Shown: positions 8,348-16,839 of the stretch, piece by piece
Numbering within the stretch: position 1 is the first letter of the stretch
How the letters are laid out: every line of letters begins with the position of its first letter
NCBI GenBank assembly: GCA_964517265.1
Contig: CAZFBS010000006.1
Span: 1-64,000 of the forward strand
Reading direction: 5' to 3'
From: REEP01 sp964517265
Lineage (GTDB): Bacteria > Pseudomonadota > Alphaproteobacteria > Rhodospirillales > Defluviicoccaceae
DNA: 64,000 bases
Program-made: the position numbers and the translations under genes
Notes under the pieces: generated by a model
What the model was told of the DNA's origin: nothing
Databases searched by the model: none
The model's input: the letters and a program-made list of their open reading frames with translations, nothing else

Positions 8348-8752
8348 ATGGCCTATTGGCTGGTCAAATCAGAGCCGCAAACTTGGTCGTGGCAACAGCA
8401 TCTGGAAGCGGGCGTTGAGCCGTGGGACGGCGTCCGCAATCATGAGGCCACGGCCAACTTGAAGGCGATGCGGACCGGCGATCGGGCATTCTTTTACCAT
8501 TCGGGCGCCGAGCGCCGGATCATGGGTACCCTTGAAGTAACGCGCTCATTCTATTCTGACCCCGATGATTCCTCGGGCCGGTTCGGCATGGTTGACTTCA
8601 AGGCGGTCCATTCCTTCTCCCGCCCGGTCACGCTGGCGGAGATCAAGGCCAACGCAGCACTCAGCCACATCGCGCTCGTTCGCCACGCGCGCCTGTCGGT
8701 GATGCCGATCGACGATGCCGCTTGGCACCTGATTTGCGCGGCCGGCATTTGA
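8348..8752 (+). CDS. EVE-domain protein (thymocyte nuclear protein 1 type)
   Basis: About 134 residues forming a single EVE domain of the PUA-like superfamily, which binds modified bases in nucleic acids. It starts MAYWLVKSEP, a near-invariant opening; WDGVRNHEATANLKAM, GDRAFFYHSG and a DFKAV strand follow in family order. ATG 8348 is chosen over the in-frame start 18 bp upstream because MAYWLVK is the family start. It is the last gene of the tsaD-gpsA-YciI-EVE run. The substrate is unknown. Its 3' end contains a sigma-54-like element facing acs. Confidence 0.93.
   Translation: MAYWLVKSEPQTWSWQQHLEAGVEPWDGVRNHEATANLKAMRTGDRAFFYHSGAERRIMGTLEVTRSFYSDPDDSSGRFGMVDFKAVHSFSRPVTLAEIKANAALSHIALVRHARLSVMPIDDAAWHLICAAGI
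8723..8738 (+). promoter_or_regulatory. Sigma-54-like -24/-12 element upstream of acs
   Basis: TGGCACCTGATTTGCG matches the sigma-54 consensus TGGCAC-N5-TTGC at all ten conserved positions with correct spacing. It lies in the last 30 bp of the EVE gene, pointing to acs, and would give a leader of about 220 nt. No activator site was identified, so this could be a chance match. Confidence 0.35.
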
Positions 8753-8971
8753 GCATCCTGCCGCTCCACGCTTTGGTGGATGCGCAGCGAGATCAACGTT
8801 TTTTGTCCCAGCCATGCCCACCGAAGCCTTCCAAGTTGCGCGGCCCCTTGTCTCGCAGCCGATTTCTGAGATAATCCAGTCGATCTTGACTAATGAATTC
8901 GCCGTCCACGGCATCATCCTGATGCCCAAGAAACCCTGTAACCCAATGATTTAGGGGAGGAAAAGCCCAAC

Positions 8972-10918
8972 ATGTCACTTCAACAGGTCTATCCCGTGCC
9001 CGAAGCCATCGCGAAAGATGCCTGGATCGACAACGACAAATACCTCGCGATGTACAAGCACTCTATCGAAGACCCTGAAGGCTTCTGGGGAGAGCACGGC
9101 AAGCGCCTCGACTGGATCAAGCCGTACACGAAAGTCAAGGACGTCAGCTTTCAGGCACCGGACGTTCACATCAAATGGTTTCATGACGGCACGCTGAACG
9201 TGTCGGCCAACTGCCTTGATCGCCATCTGGCGACGCGCGGCGATCAGGTTGCGCTGCTGTGGGAGGGCGACTCGCCTGACGTCAGCAAGGCAGTCACCTA
9301 CCGTGAACTGCACGAGCAGGTTTGCAAGTTCGCCAACGTGCTGAAGAAGATCGGTATCAAGAAAGGCGACCGGGTCACCATCTACATGCCGATGATCATC
9401 GAGCTGCCGGTGGCGATGCTGGCCTGTGCCCGGATCGGGGCCATTCATTCCATTGTGTTCGGCGGATTTTCTCCGGATTCTCTGTCCAACCGCATTCAGG
9501 ACTGCGATTCCAACATCATCATCACCGCCGATGAGGGCCTCCGCGGCGGCCGCGGCGTTCCACTCAAAGCCAATTGCGACCAGGCACTGGAAGAGTGTCC
9601 GAGCGTCAAGACATGCATCGTGGTTCGGCATACCGGCGGAGACATCGCGTGGACCGAGGGTCGAGACGTTTGGTATCACGAGTTGATGGCCGATGCGTCG
9701 GCGGATTGCCCGCCTGAGGAAATGAACGCCGAGGATCCTCTTTTCATTCTCTACACATCGGGATCGACTGGCAAACCCAAGGGGGTGCTGCACACCACCG
9801 GCGGCTACCTCGTCTATGTCGCGATGACCCATCAGTACGTCTTCGATTACAAGGACGGCGATGTGTACTGGTGTACGGCGGATATCGGTTGGGTCACCGG
9901 CCATAGCTATATTGTCTACGGGCCGCTCGCGAACGGAGCGATCTCAGTAATGTTCGAGGGTGTTCCCAACTATCCTGACGCGTCCCGCTTCTGGCAGGTG
10001 GTCGACAAGCACAATGTCAACATCTTTTATACCGCCCCGACGGCGATCCGCGCGCTGATGCGCGAGGGGGACGAGCCGGTGAAGAAGTCGAAGCGGACGT
10101 CGCTGCGTATTCTCGGCACCGTCGGCGAGCCGATCAACCCGGAGGCGTGGAACTGGTACTACAACGTCGTCGGAGAGGCGCGCTGCCCGATCGTCGACAC
10201 TTGGTGGCAGACCGAAACCGGAGGCATTCTGATCACGCCGCTGCCGGGTGCAACACCTTTGAAACCGGGCTCGGCAACACGGCCGTTTTTCGGGGTGCAG
10301 CCGATGCTCGTGGATGCCGACGGTCATGAACTGGAAGGGGCGGCATCCGGCAACCTGTGCCTGGTCGACGCGTGGCCGGGAATGATGCGGACCGTGTTCC
10401 GCGATCATGATCGGTTCATTCAGACCTACTTTTCCACCTACCGCGGCAAGTACTTCACTGGGGACGGCTGCCGCCGGGACGAGGACGGCTACTACTGGAT
10501 TACCGGCCGGGTCGATGATGTCATCAACGTTTCCGGGCACCGGATGGGCACGGCGGAGGTGGAGAGCGCGCTGGTGGCGCATCCGAAGGTCGCCGAAGCG
10601 GCGGTAGTCGGCTTCCCGCACGACATCAAGGGCCAAGGCATCTACGCGTACGTGACGCTCAACTCCGACGAGACACCGACGGAAGAGTTGCGCAGGGAGC
10701 TGGTGCAATGGGTCCGCCAGGAGATTGGCCCGATCGCCTCGCCCGACGTCATTCAGTGGGCTCCCGGCTTGCCGAAAACCCGCTCGGGCAAGATCATGCG
10801 CCGGATCCTGCGCAAGATCGCCGAGAACGACATCGACAGTCTCGGTGATACTTCGACTCTCGCGGATCCTACGGTGGTTCGGGACCTGATCGAAAACCGT
10901 GCCGTCGCCGCACAGTAG
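8972..10918 (+). CDS. acs: Acetyl-coenzyme A synthetase
   Basis: Activates acetate to acetyl-CoA via acetyl-AMP. 648 residues, full length for AcsA. The phosphate-binding motif YTSGSTGKPKG is at about 261-271. Acetate/CoA-pocket segments include DIGWVTGHSYIVYGPL and DTWWQTETGG, and the C-terminal motif TRSGKIMRR puts the acetylation-regulated catalytic lysine at K607. The ATG follows GGGGAGGAAAAG. The 219-bp gap upstream could hold control elements. The gene ends 18 bp before a strong hairpin terminator, so it is probably monocistronic. Confidence 0.97.
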   Translation: MSLQQVYPVPEAIAKDAWIDNDKYLAMYKHSIEDPEGFWGEHGKRLDWIKPYTKVKDVSFQAPDVHIKWFHDGTLNVSANCLDRHLATRGDQVALLWEGDSPDVSKAVTYRELHEQVCKFANVLKKIGIKKGDRVTIYMPMIIELPVAMLACARIGAIHSIVFGGFSPDSLSNRIQDCDSNIIITADEGLRGGRGVPLKANCDQALEECPSVKTCIVVRHTGGDIAWTEGRDVWYHELMADASADCPPEEMNAEDPLFILYTSGSTGKPKGVLHTTGGYLVYVAMTHQYVFDYKDGDVYWCTADIGWVTGHSYIVYGPLANGAISVMFEGVPNYPDASRFWQVVDKHNVNIFYTAPTAIRALMREGDEPVKKSKRTSLRILGTVGEPINPEAWNWYYNVVGEARCPIVDTWWQTETGGILITPLPGATPLKPGSATRPFFGVQPMLVDADGHELEGAASGNLCLVDAWPGMMRTVFRDHDRFIQTYFSTYRGKYFTGDGCRRDEDGYYWITGRVDDVINVSGHRMGTAEVESALVAHPKVAEAAVVGFPHDIKGQGIYAYVTLNSDETPTEELRRELVQWVRQEIGPIASPDVIQWAPGLPKTRSGKIMRRILRKIAENDIDSLGDTSTLADPTVVRDLIENRAVAAQ

Positions 10919-10936
10919 GGTCTTGGGCAGTTGAAA

Positions 10937-10962
10937 AAGGCGGGATGGCAACATCCCGCCTT
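10937..10962. terminator. Hairpin terminator after acs
   Basis: Perfect 11-bp inverted repeat AAGGCGGGATG / CATCCCGCCTT around a GCAA tetraloop, 18 bp after the acs stop. It is preceded by A residues on the plus strand (T residues on the minus strand), so it could act in both directions and also stop transcription from the minus-strand DUF1674 gene. The plus-strand T-tract is weak (TTATCTCTTC). Confidence 0.75.
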
Positions 10963-11174
10963 ATCTCTTCTCCGGAATCGGCTTCCTCCACGGCCGGGAA
11001 GCACATCGCACTCTTGCCAATGCTGCCTCGTCAATATCGCCCGGCAGCGAAGACAAGCCGTTCATTCCAAAGGCGATCGAGGGCAGGATCCAGACCAGCC
11101 TTGTCGTTTCGCTTTGAACGGCAGGACCGTATCGATGGGGCCGCTCCAGACCTCCCTGTTCCGAAAGCTGGTCC

Positions 11175-11381
11175 TCAAAAGTCGATGCAGCGGCCCTTGC
11201 GCTCCCAGTCTCCATAGCGCGTCGGCTCCGGACCGACCGGACCGCCGATTTCCTCTTTCTGTGTCGCGGCGGCATCCGCTTTGTCTTCGGGCCGCGGCAA
11301 GGTGCCCTCCTGCTGCGAGGCTGCCGCATTGTCCATGCGGCCGGAGTCTGCGCCCGATTTACTCTGTTGGCTTTCACTCAT
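11175..11381 (-). CDS. DUF1674 / succinate dehydrogenase assembly factor 4-like protein
   Basis: 68 residues. The N-terminal two-thirds is polar and low-complexity (Ser/Gln/Asp/Ala-rich). The C-terminus carries the DUF1674 signature EIGGPVGPEPTRYGDWE followed by a KGRC-DF ending. In mitochondria this family (SDHAF4) binds flavinylated SdhA and helps assemble complex II; the bacterial homologues are presumed to do the same. It is divergent from htpX, a neighbourhood seen in other alphaproteobacteria. Easy to miss because of its size. The 256 bp between acs and this gene hold only the terminator. Confidence 0.88.
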   Translation of the reverse strand: MSESQQSKSGADSGRMDNAAASQQEGTLPRPEDKADAAATQKEEIGGPVGPEPTRYGDWERKGRCIDF

Positions 11382-11483
11382 GGCGGTCCCTTTCGTTCCG
11401 TCGGTTGCACACCGTCACTATTCATCGCCGCCCCCTTGCAGTACGGCATCATCGGTTCCTAAATTCAGGCAGCACCCCTTGCA

Positions 11484-11511
11484 CCGGATCTTCGGAAAAA
11501 TCCGGTATATT
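11484..11511 (+). promoter_or_regulatory. htpX upstream inverted repeat abutting a -10-like TATATT
   Basis: CCGGAT (11484-11489) and ATCCGG (11500-11505) form a 6-bp inverted repeat with a 10-nt spacer. Directly adjoining it is TATATT (11506-11511), a good -10-like hexamer, 35 bp before the htpX start. No clear -35 is seen, which fits an activator- or repressor-controlled stress promoter. The assignment is inferred from sequence only. Confidence 0.35.
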
Positions 11512-11546
11512 CTCAAGGGCATGAAAAGGAGTTTTGCAACACTGCC

Positions 11547-12422
11547 ATGAACATGTTTCGCACCGGCCTTCTGCTTGCCGCACTGACGGCACTGTTCCTC
11601 GTCGTCGGGTACCTGCTGGGCGGCCAGAGCGGGATGATGATCGCACTCGTTGTTGCGATCGGCATGAATGTGTACTCCTACTGGAACGCTGACAAGGTTG
11701 TCTTGCGCATGTTCAAGGCGCGGGAGGTGGATGCCCGCTCGGCGCCTATTTTCTATGGGATCGTCGAGCAGTTAGCGCAACGCGCGCACCTGCCGATGCC
11801 GCGTGTTTACATCATCGACAATCCGCAGCCCAATGCATTCGCCACCGGTCGCAACCCGCAAAACGCAGCGGTCGCGGCGACGACCGGCCTGTTGGAGACA
11901 CTCAGCCGGGAAGAAATCGCCGGCGTGATGGCGCACGAGCTCGCGCACGTGAAGAACCGCGATACCTTGATCATGACTGTGACTGCGACCATCGCTGGCG
12001 CTCTCGGCCTGTTGGCGAACTTTGCCCTGTTCTTCGGAGGGGGAGACAACCGCAACAACCCGCTGGGTTTGATCGGCACCATCCTGGTCGTGATGCTGGC
12101 GCCGCTGGCAGCCATGGTCGTGCAGATGGCCATCTCGCGAACCCGTGAATATGCCGCCGACCGTGAAGGCGCCGAGATCTGCGGCCGGCCGACTTGGCTC
12201 GCCTCCGCCTTGCAGAAGCTGGAGACGACCGCCCGCCGCATCGACAATCGGGACGCCGAGCATAATCCGGCGGCCGCCCACGTGTTCATCGTCAACCCAC
12301 TCCATGGCGGCTCGATGGACAACCTGTTCTCGACCCATCCAAGCACGGAGAACCGGGTCCGCAAGCTTCGCGAAATGGTTGCCGACGCCGGCGCCAGCCG
12401 CCCGTCTGGGCCGTGGGGCTGA
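11547..12422 (+). CDS. htpX: HtpX-family membrane zinc metalloprotease
   Basis: Inner-membrane quality-control protease that cleaves damaged membrane proteins. 291 residues. Two N-terminal hydrophobic helices (about 5-23 and 28-45), the zinc motif HELAH at 130-134, a further membrane segment after DTLIM, and REYAADREGAE (about 207) supplying the third ligand. ATG at 11547. The end of htpX overlaps the probable start of rsmB, so the two are likely co-transcribed. Confidence 0.95.
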   Translation: MNMFRTGLLLAALTALFLVVGYLLGGQSGMMIALVVAIGMNVYSYWNADKVVLRMFKAREVDARSAPIFYGIVEQLAQRAHLPMPRVYIIDNPQPNAFATGRNPQNAAVAATTGLLETLSREEIAGVMAHELAHVKNRDTLIMTVTATIAGALGLLANFALFFGGGDNRNNPLGLIGTILVVMLAPLAAMVVQMAISRTREYAADREGAEICGRPTWLASALQKLETTARRIDNRDAEHNPAAAHVFIVNPLHGGSMDNLFSTHPSTENRVRKLREMVADAGASRPSGPWG

Positions 12423-13758
12423 GTCGCTGGCATCCGCAAACGGGCAAACGGCTCTGGATGCCCGCGCTGCTGCGCTCGAGGCTCTTGATGCCGTCCTTAG
12501 GCGTCGGCTCACATTCGAGGCGATTACCGAAGGCAACGCAGACTGGGCGGCCCTCAAGGCCCGCGACCGCGCCTTTACCTTCAACCTTGTCGCCACAGCC
12601 CTGCGCCGGCTTGGCCAGATCGATACCCTTGTCAACAGCTTCCTCCACCACCGACTGCCGGAGCGCGACCACTGGGCGCGAGCCCTGCTCCGGCTCGGCG
12701 TCTGCCAGCTGGTTTTTCTGAAGACACCTCCGCATGCCGCGGTCGATACCACAGTAGATCTCGCACGCCGCTATCGGCAGGGCCGGCATCTGTCCCTCAT
12801 CAACGCGCTGCTGCGACGCGTCGCGCGAGAAGGAGCCGCGATGGTTGCCGCCCAGGATGCTGCCCGGCTGAACACACCTGAGTGGCTGTGGCGCTCATGG
12901 AGCCGGGCATACGGACCTGAAACCTGCGGGCGGATCGGGCAAGCGCATCTTGAGGAGCCGCCACTGGATCTGACCGCTCGAGCGGATCCGGCTGCCACCG
13001 CCGAACGCTTGGGGGCAGAACTCCTGCCCAGCGGGACGATGCGACTGCGGAGCCGTGACAGGCCACTGACCACGTTGCCGGGCTTCGATAGTGGCGAGTG
13101 GTGGGTCCAAGACGCAGCGGCGGCTTTACCGGTAAGGCTGCTGGGAGAGATCCGCGGACGTCGTATCATCGACCTCTGTGCGGCGCCGGGCGGCAAAACC
13201 GCTCAGCTTGCAGCGGGCGGAGCACTGGTGACCGCCGTCGACCGGTCGCCGAACCGGGTTGCGCGGCTCCGCGAAAACTTGGCGCGGCTCGGCCTGCGGG
13301 CCGAGATCGTGACGGCCGACGCCGTTCAATGGCGCCCGGAGCAGCCCGCCGACGCCGTGCTGCTCGATGCGCCCTGCAGCGCGACGGGAACCATTCGCCG
13401 CCATCCCGATGTGGCCTGGATCAAGCGCGCCGAAGAGGTCACGGCGCTGGCATCCGCGCAGCGTCGGCTGCTGGCGGCAGCAGCAGAGATGGTGCGGCCG
13501 GGCGGCATCCTCGTCTACTGCGTGTGCTCGATGCAGCCGGAGGAAGGGTCCGATCACGTCGCGTGGGTGAGAGAGTCGGGAGCTCGTTTGCAGCCGGAAG
13601 CAGTCACGCCCGCACTTCTTGAAATGGCGGGAGAGCAGATGCCGAGATCATGGTCAGCGACCGTCCTTTCCGATGGTCGGCTGCGCACGTTTCCGTTCTT
13701 GCTGTCCGAGGCAGGAGGCATGGACGGCTTTTATGGCGTCCGAATGCGACGGCTCTGA
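12379..13758 (+). CDS. rsmB: 16S rRNA (cytosine-967-C5)-methyltransferase RsmB
   Basis: Methylates C967 of 16S rRNA. An N-terminal NusB-like RNA-binding domain (from ARAAALEALDAVL) is followed by a Rossmann methyltransferase domain with LCAAPGGKTAQL (SAM site), DAPCSATGTIRRHPD (motif IV, with PCS cysteine) and VYCVCSMQPEE (catalytic cysteine motif VI). No ATG lies near the family start. I list the in-frame TTG at 12379, inside the htpX end; CTG at 12406 or 12427 would fit the homology as well. About 460 residues from this start. It is next to htpX and the heparinase-like gene, as in many alphaproteobacteria. Confidence 0.9.
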   Translation: MPTPAPAARLGRGAESLASANGQTALDARAAALEALDAVLRRRLTFEAITEGNADWAALKARDRAFTFNLVATALRRLGQIDTLVNSFLHHRLPERDHWARALLRLGVCQLVFLKTPPHAAVDTTVDLARRYRQGRHLSLINALLRRVAREGAAMVAAQDAARLNTPEWLWRSWSRAYGPETCGRIGQAHLEEPPLDLTARADPAATAERLGAELLPSGTMRLRSRDRPLTTLPGFDSGEWWVQDAAAALPVRLLGEIRGRRIIDLCAAPGGKTAQLAAGGALVTAVDRSPNRVARLRENLARLGLRAEIVTADAVQWRPEQPADAVLLDAPCSATGTIRRHPDVAWIKRAEEVTALASAQRRLLAAAAEMVRPGGILVYCVCSMQPEEGSDHVAWVRESGARLQPEAVTPALLEMAGEQMPRSWSATVLSDGRLRTFPFLLSEAGGMDGFYGVRMRRL

Positions 13759-13922
13759 AGTGCGGGCAACCCGCAGATCCGGTAAAGTGCACGCAGATCT
13801 GGCTCCGGAGCTGGCCGCCCGTCTTGCGACAGTCGGATGAAGCTGATACCAAGGCTTAACGTCGGGGCACGTTTTACCGATATGCACTCCAATGATGGGC
13901 AAGCGCGCGCTTGACAGCCGCC

Positions 13923-15566
13923 ATGGACGAAACAACCCGTTTGCCGACAGGATCTCCGCAGCCGGACGGGGGGCTGCTTTCGCGCTTGATCTTCCGATCT
14001 GCGGTTTATCGCTTGAGTCTGGGCGGCCGCCGTCCGGACCATATCCGTCTCGTCGTCCCGGTTTCCTGGCCGGAGGATAAAGCCACTGTCGCGGCGCTGC
14101 TCGACGGGAGCTTCGAATATCATGGGCGACGCTTTCCGCTCGGCCGGGCGCCATGGCTCGCGGTTGCCAATTATCCTTGCATCGCGGCAGCCCTGCACAG
14201 TTTCGCATGGCTCGGCGATCTCCGCGCTCTCGGCTCCAAGGCAGCCCAATTGCGTGCGCGACACCTGGTTGACGACTGGATGGAGAACAACAGCCGCTGG
14301 AGCAGTCCGGCATGGGCGCCGGCCGTTCTCGGGCGGCGTGTGGGCGCTTGGCTCATGGCGGCCGACTTTCTCCTGACCAGTGCCAACGAGCCCTTTCCTC
14401 CCCGCTTCTACGGGTCGGTCGCCGCACAAGCCCGACATCTCAAACGCGTTGCCAGCGGAACCAGCGGTACAGCCGATGCCTTCGCTGCCGGCAAAGGAAT
14501 GCTGCTCGCCGCACTCTGCCTCGGGATCGGGCGGGCGGAAGCCGCTCTGAAGTTTCTTTGCCGCGAGACGGAGCGCCAGATCCTCCCGGATGGCGGTCAT
14601 GTCCAGCGTTGTCCCGCCCTCCATCTTGATGTTATCCGCGATCTTCTGGATGTCCGGTCCGCCCTGCAAGCGGCGCGGATCGAAATGCCTCCGGTTCTCG
14701 TCGGTGCAATTGATCGGATGGTGCCGATGCTGCGGGCACTGCGGCTGGGCGATGGCACTCTTGCGTTGTTCCATGGCGGCAAGGAAGGTGACCGGCGGAT
14801 GCTCGACGCGGTTCTGGCCCGCTCCAACGTCAAAAGCAAGGCCCTCGACAACGGTCGCGATGTTGGATTCCAGCGGCTTGCCGCCAGCCGCACGATCATT
14901 GTGATGGATGCCGGTCCGCCGCCGCGAGGCCGCGCCGACCGCCTCGGCCATCTCGCGCCACTGGCGTTCGAGATGAGCGTCGGGCGGGAGCGCCTCGTTG
15001 TGAACTGCGGCAGTTTTGCCGGCGATGACAGGGGGTGGCGCGACGCCATGAGAAGTGCCGATGCGCACTCGACGTTGATCGTCAAGGATACCGGCATTGC
15101 GGAGATCCGAGCCGACGAGCGGATCGGCGGGCGGATTGTCGAAGTCGTCGCCGAACGCAAGGAGTCGGAGGGGTCAGTTTGGATTGAGGTGTCCCATGAT
15201 GGCTATAGTCGACCGTTCGGCGTGGTCCATGGGCGGCGTCTCTACCTGCACGAGTCTGGTGACGATATCCGCGGTGAAGATCGCCTGGACGGACCAGGGC
15301 GCGAGCCGTTCAAGATCCGTTTCCACCTCCATCCCGACGTAATCGCGGCGATGACAAAGGAATCGGGCACCGTGCTGTTGACGACGCCGGCGGGAATCGA
15401 ATGGCGCTTCATCGCCGCCGGCGGGGCTGTCAGTCTCGAAGAAAGCGTCTATCTGGGATCCTCAGACATTCCCAGGCGAAGTGTGCAGATCGTGATCACA
15501 GGTGCACCGAAGGAAGACAGCGCCGAGGTCAAGTGGGCATTCCAGCGCGAGAATACGGGTGACTGA
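13923..15566 (+). CDS. Heparinase II/III family protein
   Basis: About 547 residues, with an N-terminal alpha/alpha-toroid half (SWPEDKATVAALLDGSF, YPCIAAALHSFAWL) and a C-terminal beta-sandwich of the heparinase II/III type (VVNCGSFAGDDRGWRDAMRSADAHSTL). Members of this subgroup lie between rsmB and purH in many alphaproteobacteria and are assigned as polysaccharide lyase-like. The substrate is unknown; heparin itself is unlikely. ATG 13923 is preferred over the TTG 12 bp upstream. No obvious signal peptide. The gene overlaps the following methyltransferase by 8 bp, so it appears co-transcribed with the glycan module. Confidence 0.88.
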   Translation: MDETTRLPTGSPQPDGGLLSRLIFRSAVYRLSLGGRRPDHIRLVVPVSWPEDKATVAALLDGSFEYHGRRFPLGRAPWLAVANYPCIAAALHSFAWLGDLRALGSKAAQLRARHLVDDWMENNSRWSSPAWAPAVLGRRVGAWLMAADFLLTSANEPFPPRFYGSVAAQARHLKRVASGTSGTADAFAAGKGMLLAALCLGIGRAEAALKFLCRETERQILPDGGHVQRCPALHLDVIRDLLDVRSALQAARIEMPPVLVGAIDRMVPMLRALRLGDGTLALFHGGKEGDRRMLDAVLARSNVKSKALDNGRDVGFQRLAASRTIIVMDAGPPPRGRADRLGHLAPLAFEMSVGRERLVVNCGSFAGDDRGWRDAMRSADAHSTLIVKDTGIAEIRADERIGGRIVEVVAERKESEGSVWIEVSHDGYSRPFGVVHGRRLYLHESGDDIRGEDRLDGPGREPFKIRFHLHPDVIAAMTKESGTVLLTTPAGIEWRFIAAGGAVSLEESVYLGSSDIPRRSVQIVITGAPKEDSAEVKWAFQRENTGD

Positions 15567-16839
15567 AGGGTTGCGCCGACGGACTGTCTGTCGCCTCTGT
15601 GGCGCATCTGCTCTTGATCGGGTTCTCTCTCTGGTGCCGACACCGCCTGCCAACGCCTTCGTCGCGGCATCCGAGCGTGGAAAACCGCAGGATCCTCTCC
15701 CCCTCGACGTGTTCCTCTGTCGTGACTGCGGCCACGTCCAGCTGCTGGACGTTGTCGACCCTCTCCGGCTGTTCCAGCGCCGGCGCTCGGCGATTCAGGG
15801 CTTGCCGTTTTCGATCGCTTATGCCGAAAGCTTCGCGGGAGACCTGATCCAAAGGTTCCAGCCTGCACGGGATGCGCTCGTCATCGAGATCGGCTCCAAC
15901 GACGGCACCCTGCTGCGTTGTCTGGAACATGCGGGAATGCGCCCTCAAGGGATCGAGCCGGCGGTCGATCTGGCGCGCAGCGCAATTGCCCAAGGTGTTC
16001 CAACCTTTCCAGGGTTCTTCTCCCCGGCCATCGCCGCACGACTTGAGGAGGAACGTGGGCGGGCTTCGATCGTGATTGCCCACAGCGTCTTTGCGCATGC
16101 CGACGATTTGACCGGGCTTTTGGAAGGGGTCCAGCAGCTCCTCGCCCGCGACGGCATCTTCGTGTTCGAGGTTGCGTACCTGCTGGACGTGATCGAACGG
16201 AACACGATCGACACGTTCCGCCACGAGAACCTCGACTACCATTCCGTCCTGCCGCTCGTGCGATTCCTCCACGCCAGCGACATGGAGTTGATCGGAGTTG
16301 AACAGGTCGGCGGGGCTGGCGGTCGCTTGCGCGGATATGCGCAACGGCTTGGTGGTCGGTATCGTGCCGACGGGTCCGTGTCCGGCTTCTGCCAAAGAGA
16401 AAAGCAGGCAGCCTTGGCGGAACCCGCAACGTTTCGCCGGCTTGAGGAACGCATCGCTGAGCTGCGCCACTCGCTGATCGCGATGCTGGCGGAGGTGCGG
16501 GCGCGAGGCGGCCAGGTGGCCGGCTACGGTGCGCCAGCGAGAGCGACCACGCTGTTGCACCAATTCGGCCTCGGGCCGGAGCTGATCGACTTCATCGTCG
16601 ACGATCGTCCCTGGAAGCAAGGCCTTTATACGCCTGGCATGCTCATTCCTGTCGTTCCGCCGGAAGCCCTCTATGAGCGGCAACCGGATGTGGTGGTCGT
16701 GCTTGCCTGGGATTATGCCAAAGACATCGTGGCCCGGCATCATGCTTACCGATCCGCCGGCGGCCGCTTTATCGTCCCGTTGCCGGAGATCGCGGTGATC
16801 GAAGCGACCGGTATCGAGGATCATCACCGCGAAGCATGA
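15559..16839 (+). CDS. SAM-dependent C-methyltransferase (zinc-binding, sugar-modifying family)
   Basis: About 426 residues in the three-part layout of deoxysugar C-methyltransferases. An N-terminal zinc-binding domain has CRLC (C11, C14) and CRDC (C54, C57); a class I methyltransferase core has the SAM motif EIGSNDG (110-116); and a C-terminal domain holds GYGAPARATTLL. HENLDYHS matches the conserved His/Tyr segment of this family. The GTG start at 15559 overlaps the heparinase stop by 8 bp; upstream in-frame codons are inside that gene. It is followed with an ATGA overlap by the glycosyl-1-phosphate transferase. Known relatives methylate C3 of keto-deoxy sugars; the substrate here is inferred to be a surface-glycan sugar. 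Confidence 0.85.
   Translation: MTEGLRRRTVCRLCGASALDRVLSLVPTPPANAFVAASERGKPQDPLPLDVFLCRDCGHVQLLDVVDPLRLFQRRRSAIQGLPFSIAYAESFAGDLIQRFQPARDALVIEIGSNDGTLLRCLEHAGMRPQGIEPAVDLARSAIAQGVPTFPGFFSPAIAARLEEERGRASIVIAHSVFAHADDLTGLLEGVQQLLARDGIFVFEVAYLLDVIERNTIDTFRHENLDYHSVLPLVRFLHASDMELIGVEQVGGAGGRLRGYAQRLGGRYRADGSVSGFCQREKQAALAEPATFRRLEERIAELRHSLIAMLAEVRARGGQVAGYGAPARATTLLHQFGLGPELIDFIVDDRPWKQGLYTPGMLIPVVPPEALYERQPDVVVVLAWDYAKDIVARHHAYRSAGGRFIVPLPEIAVIEATGIEDHHREA

Noticed and set aside
12145..12378. Upstream extension of the rsmB frame to an ATG inside htpX
   Set aside because: The extra ~78 residues are out-of-frame translation of htpX and do not belong to the NusB-like domain.
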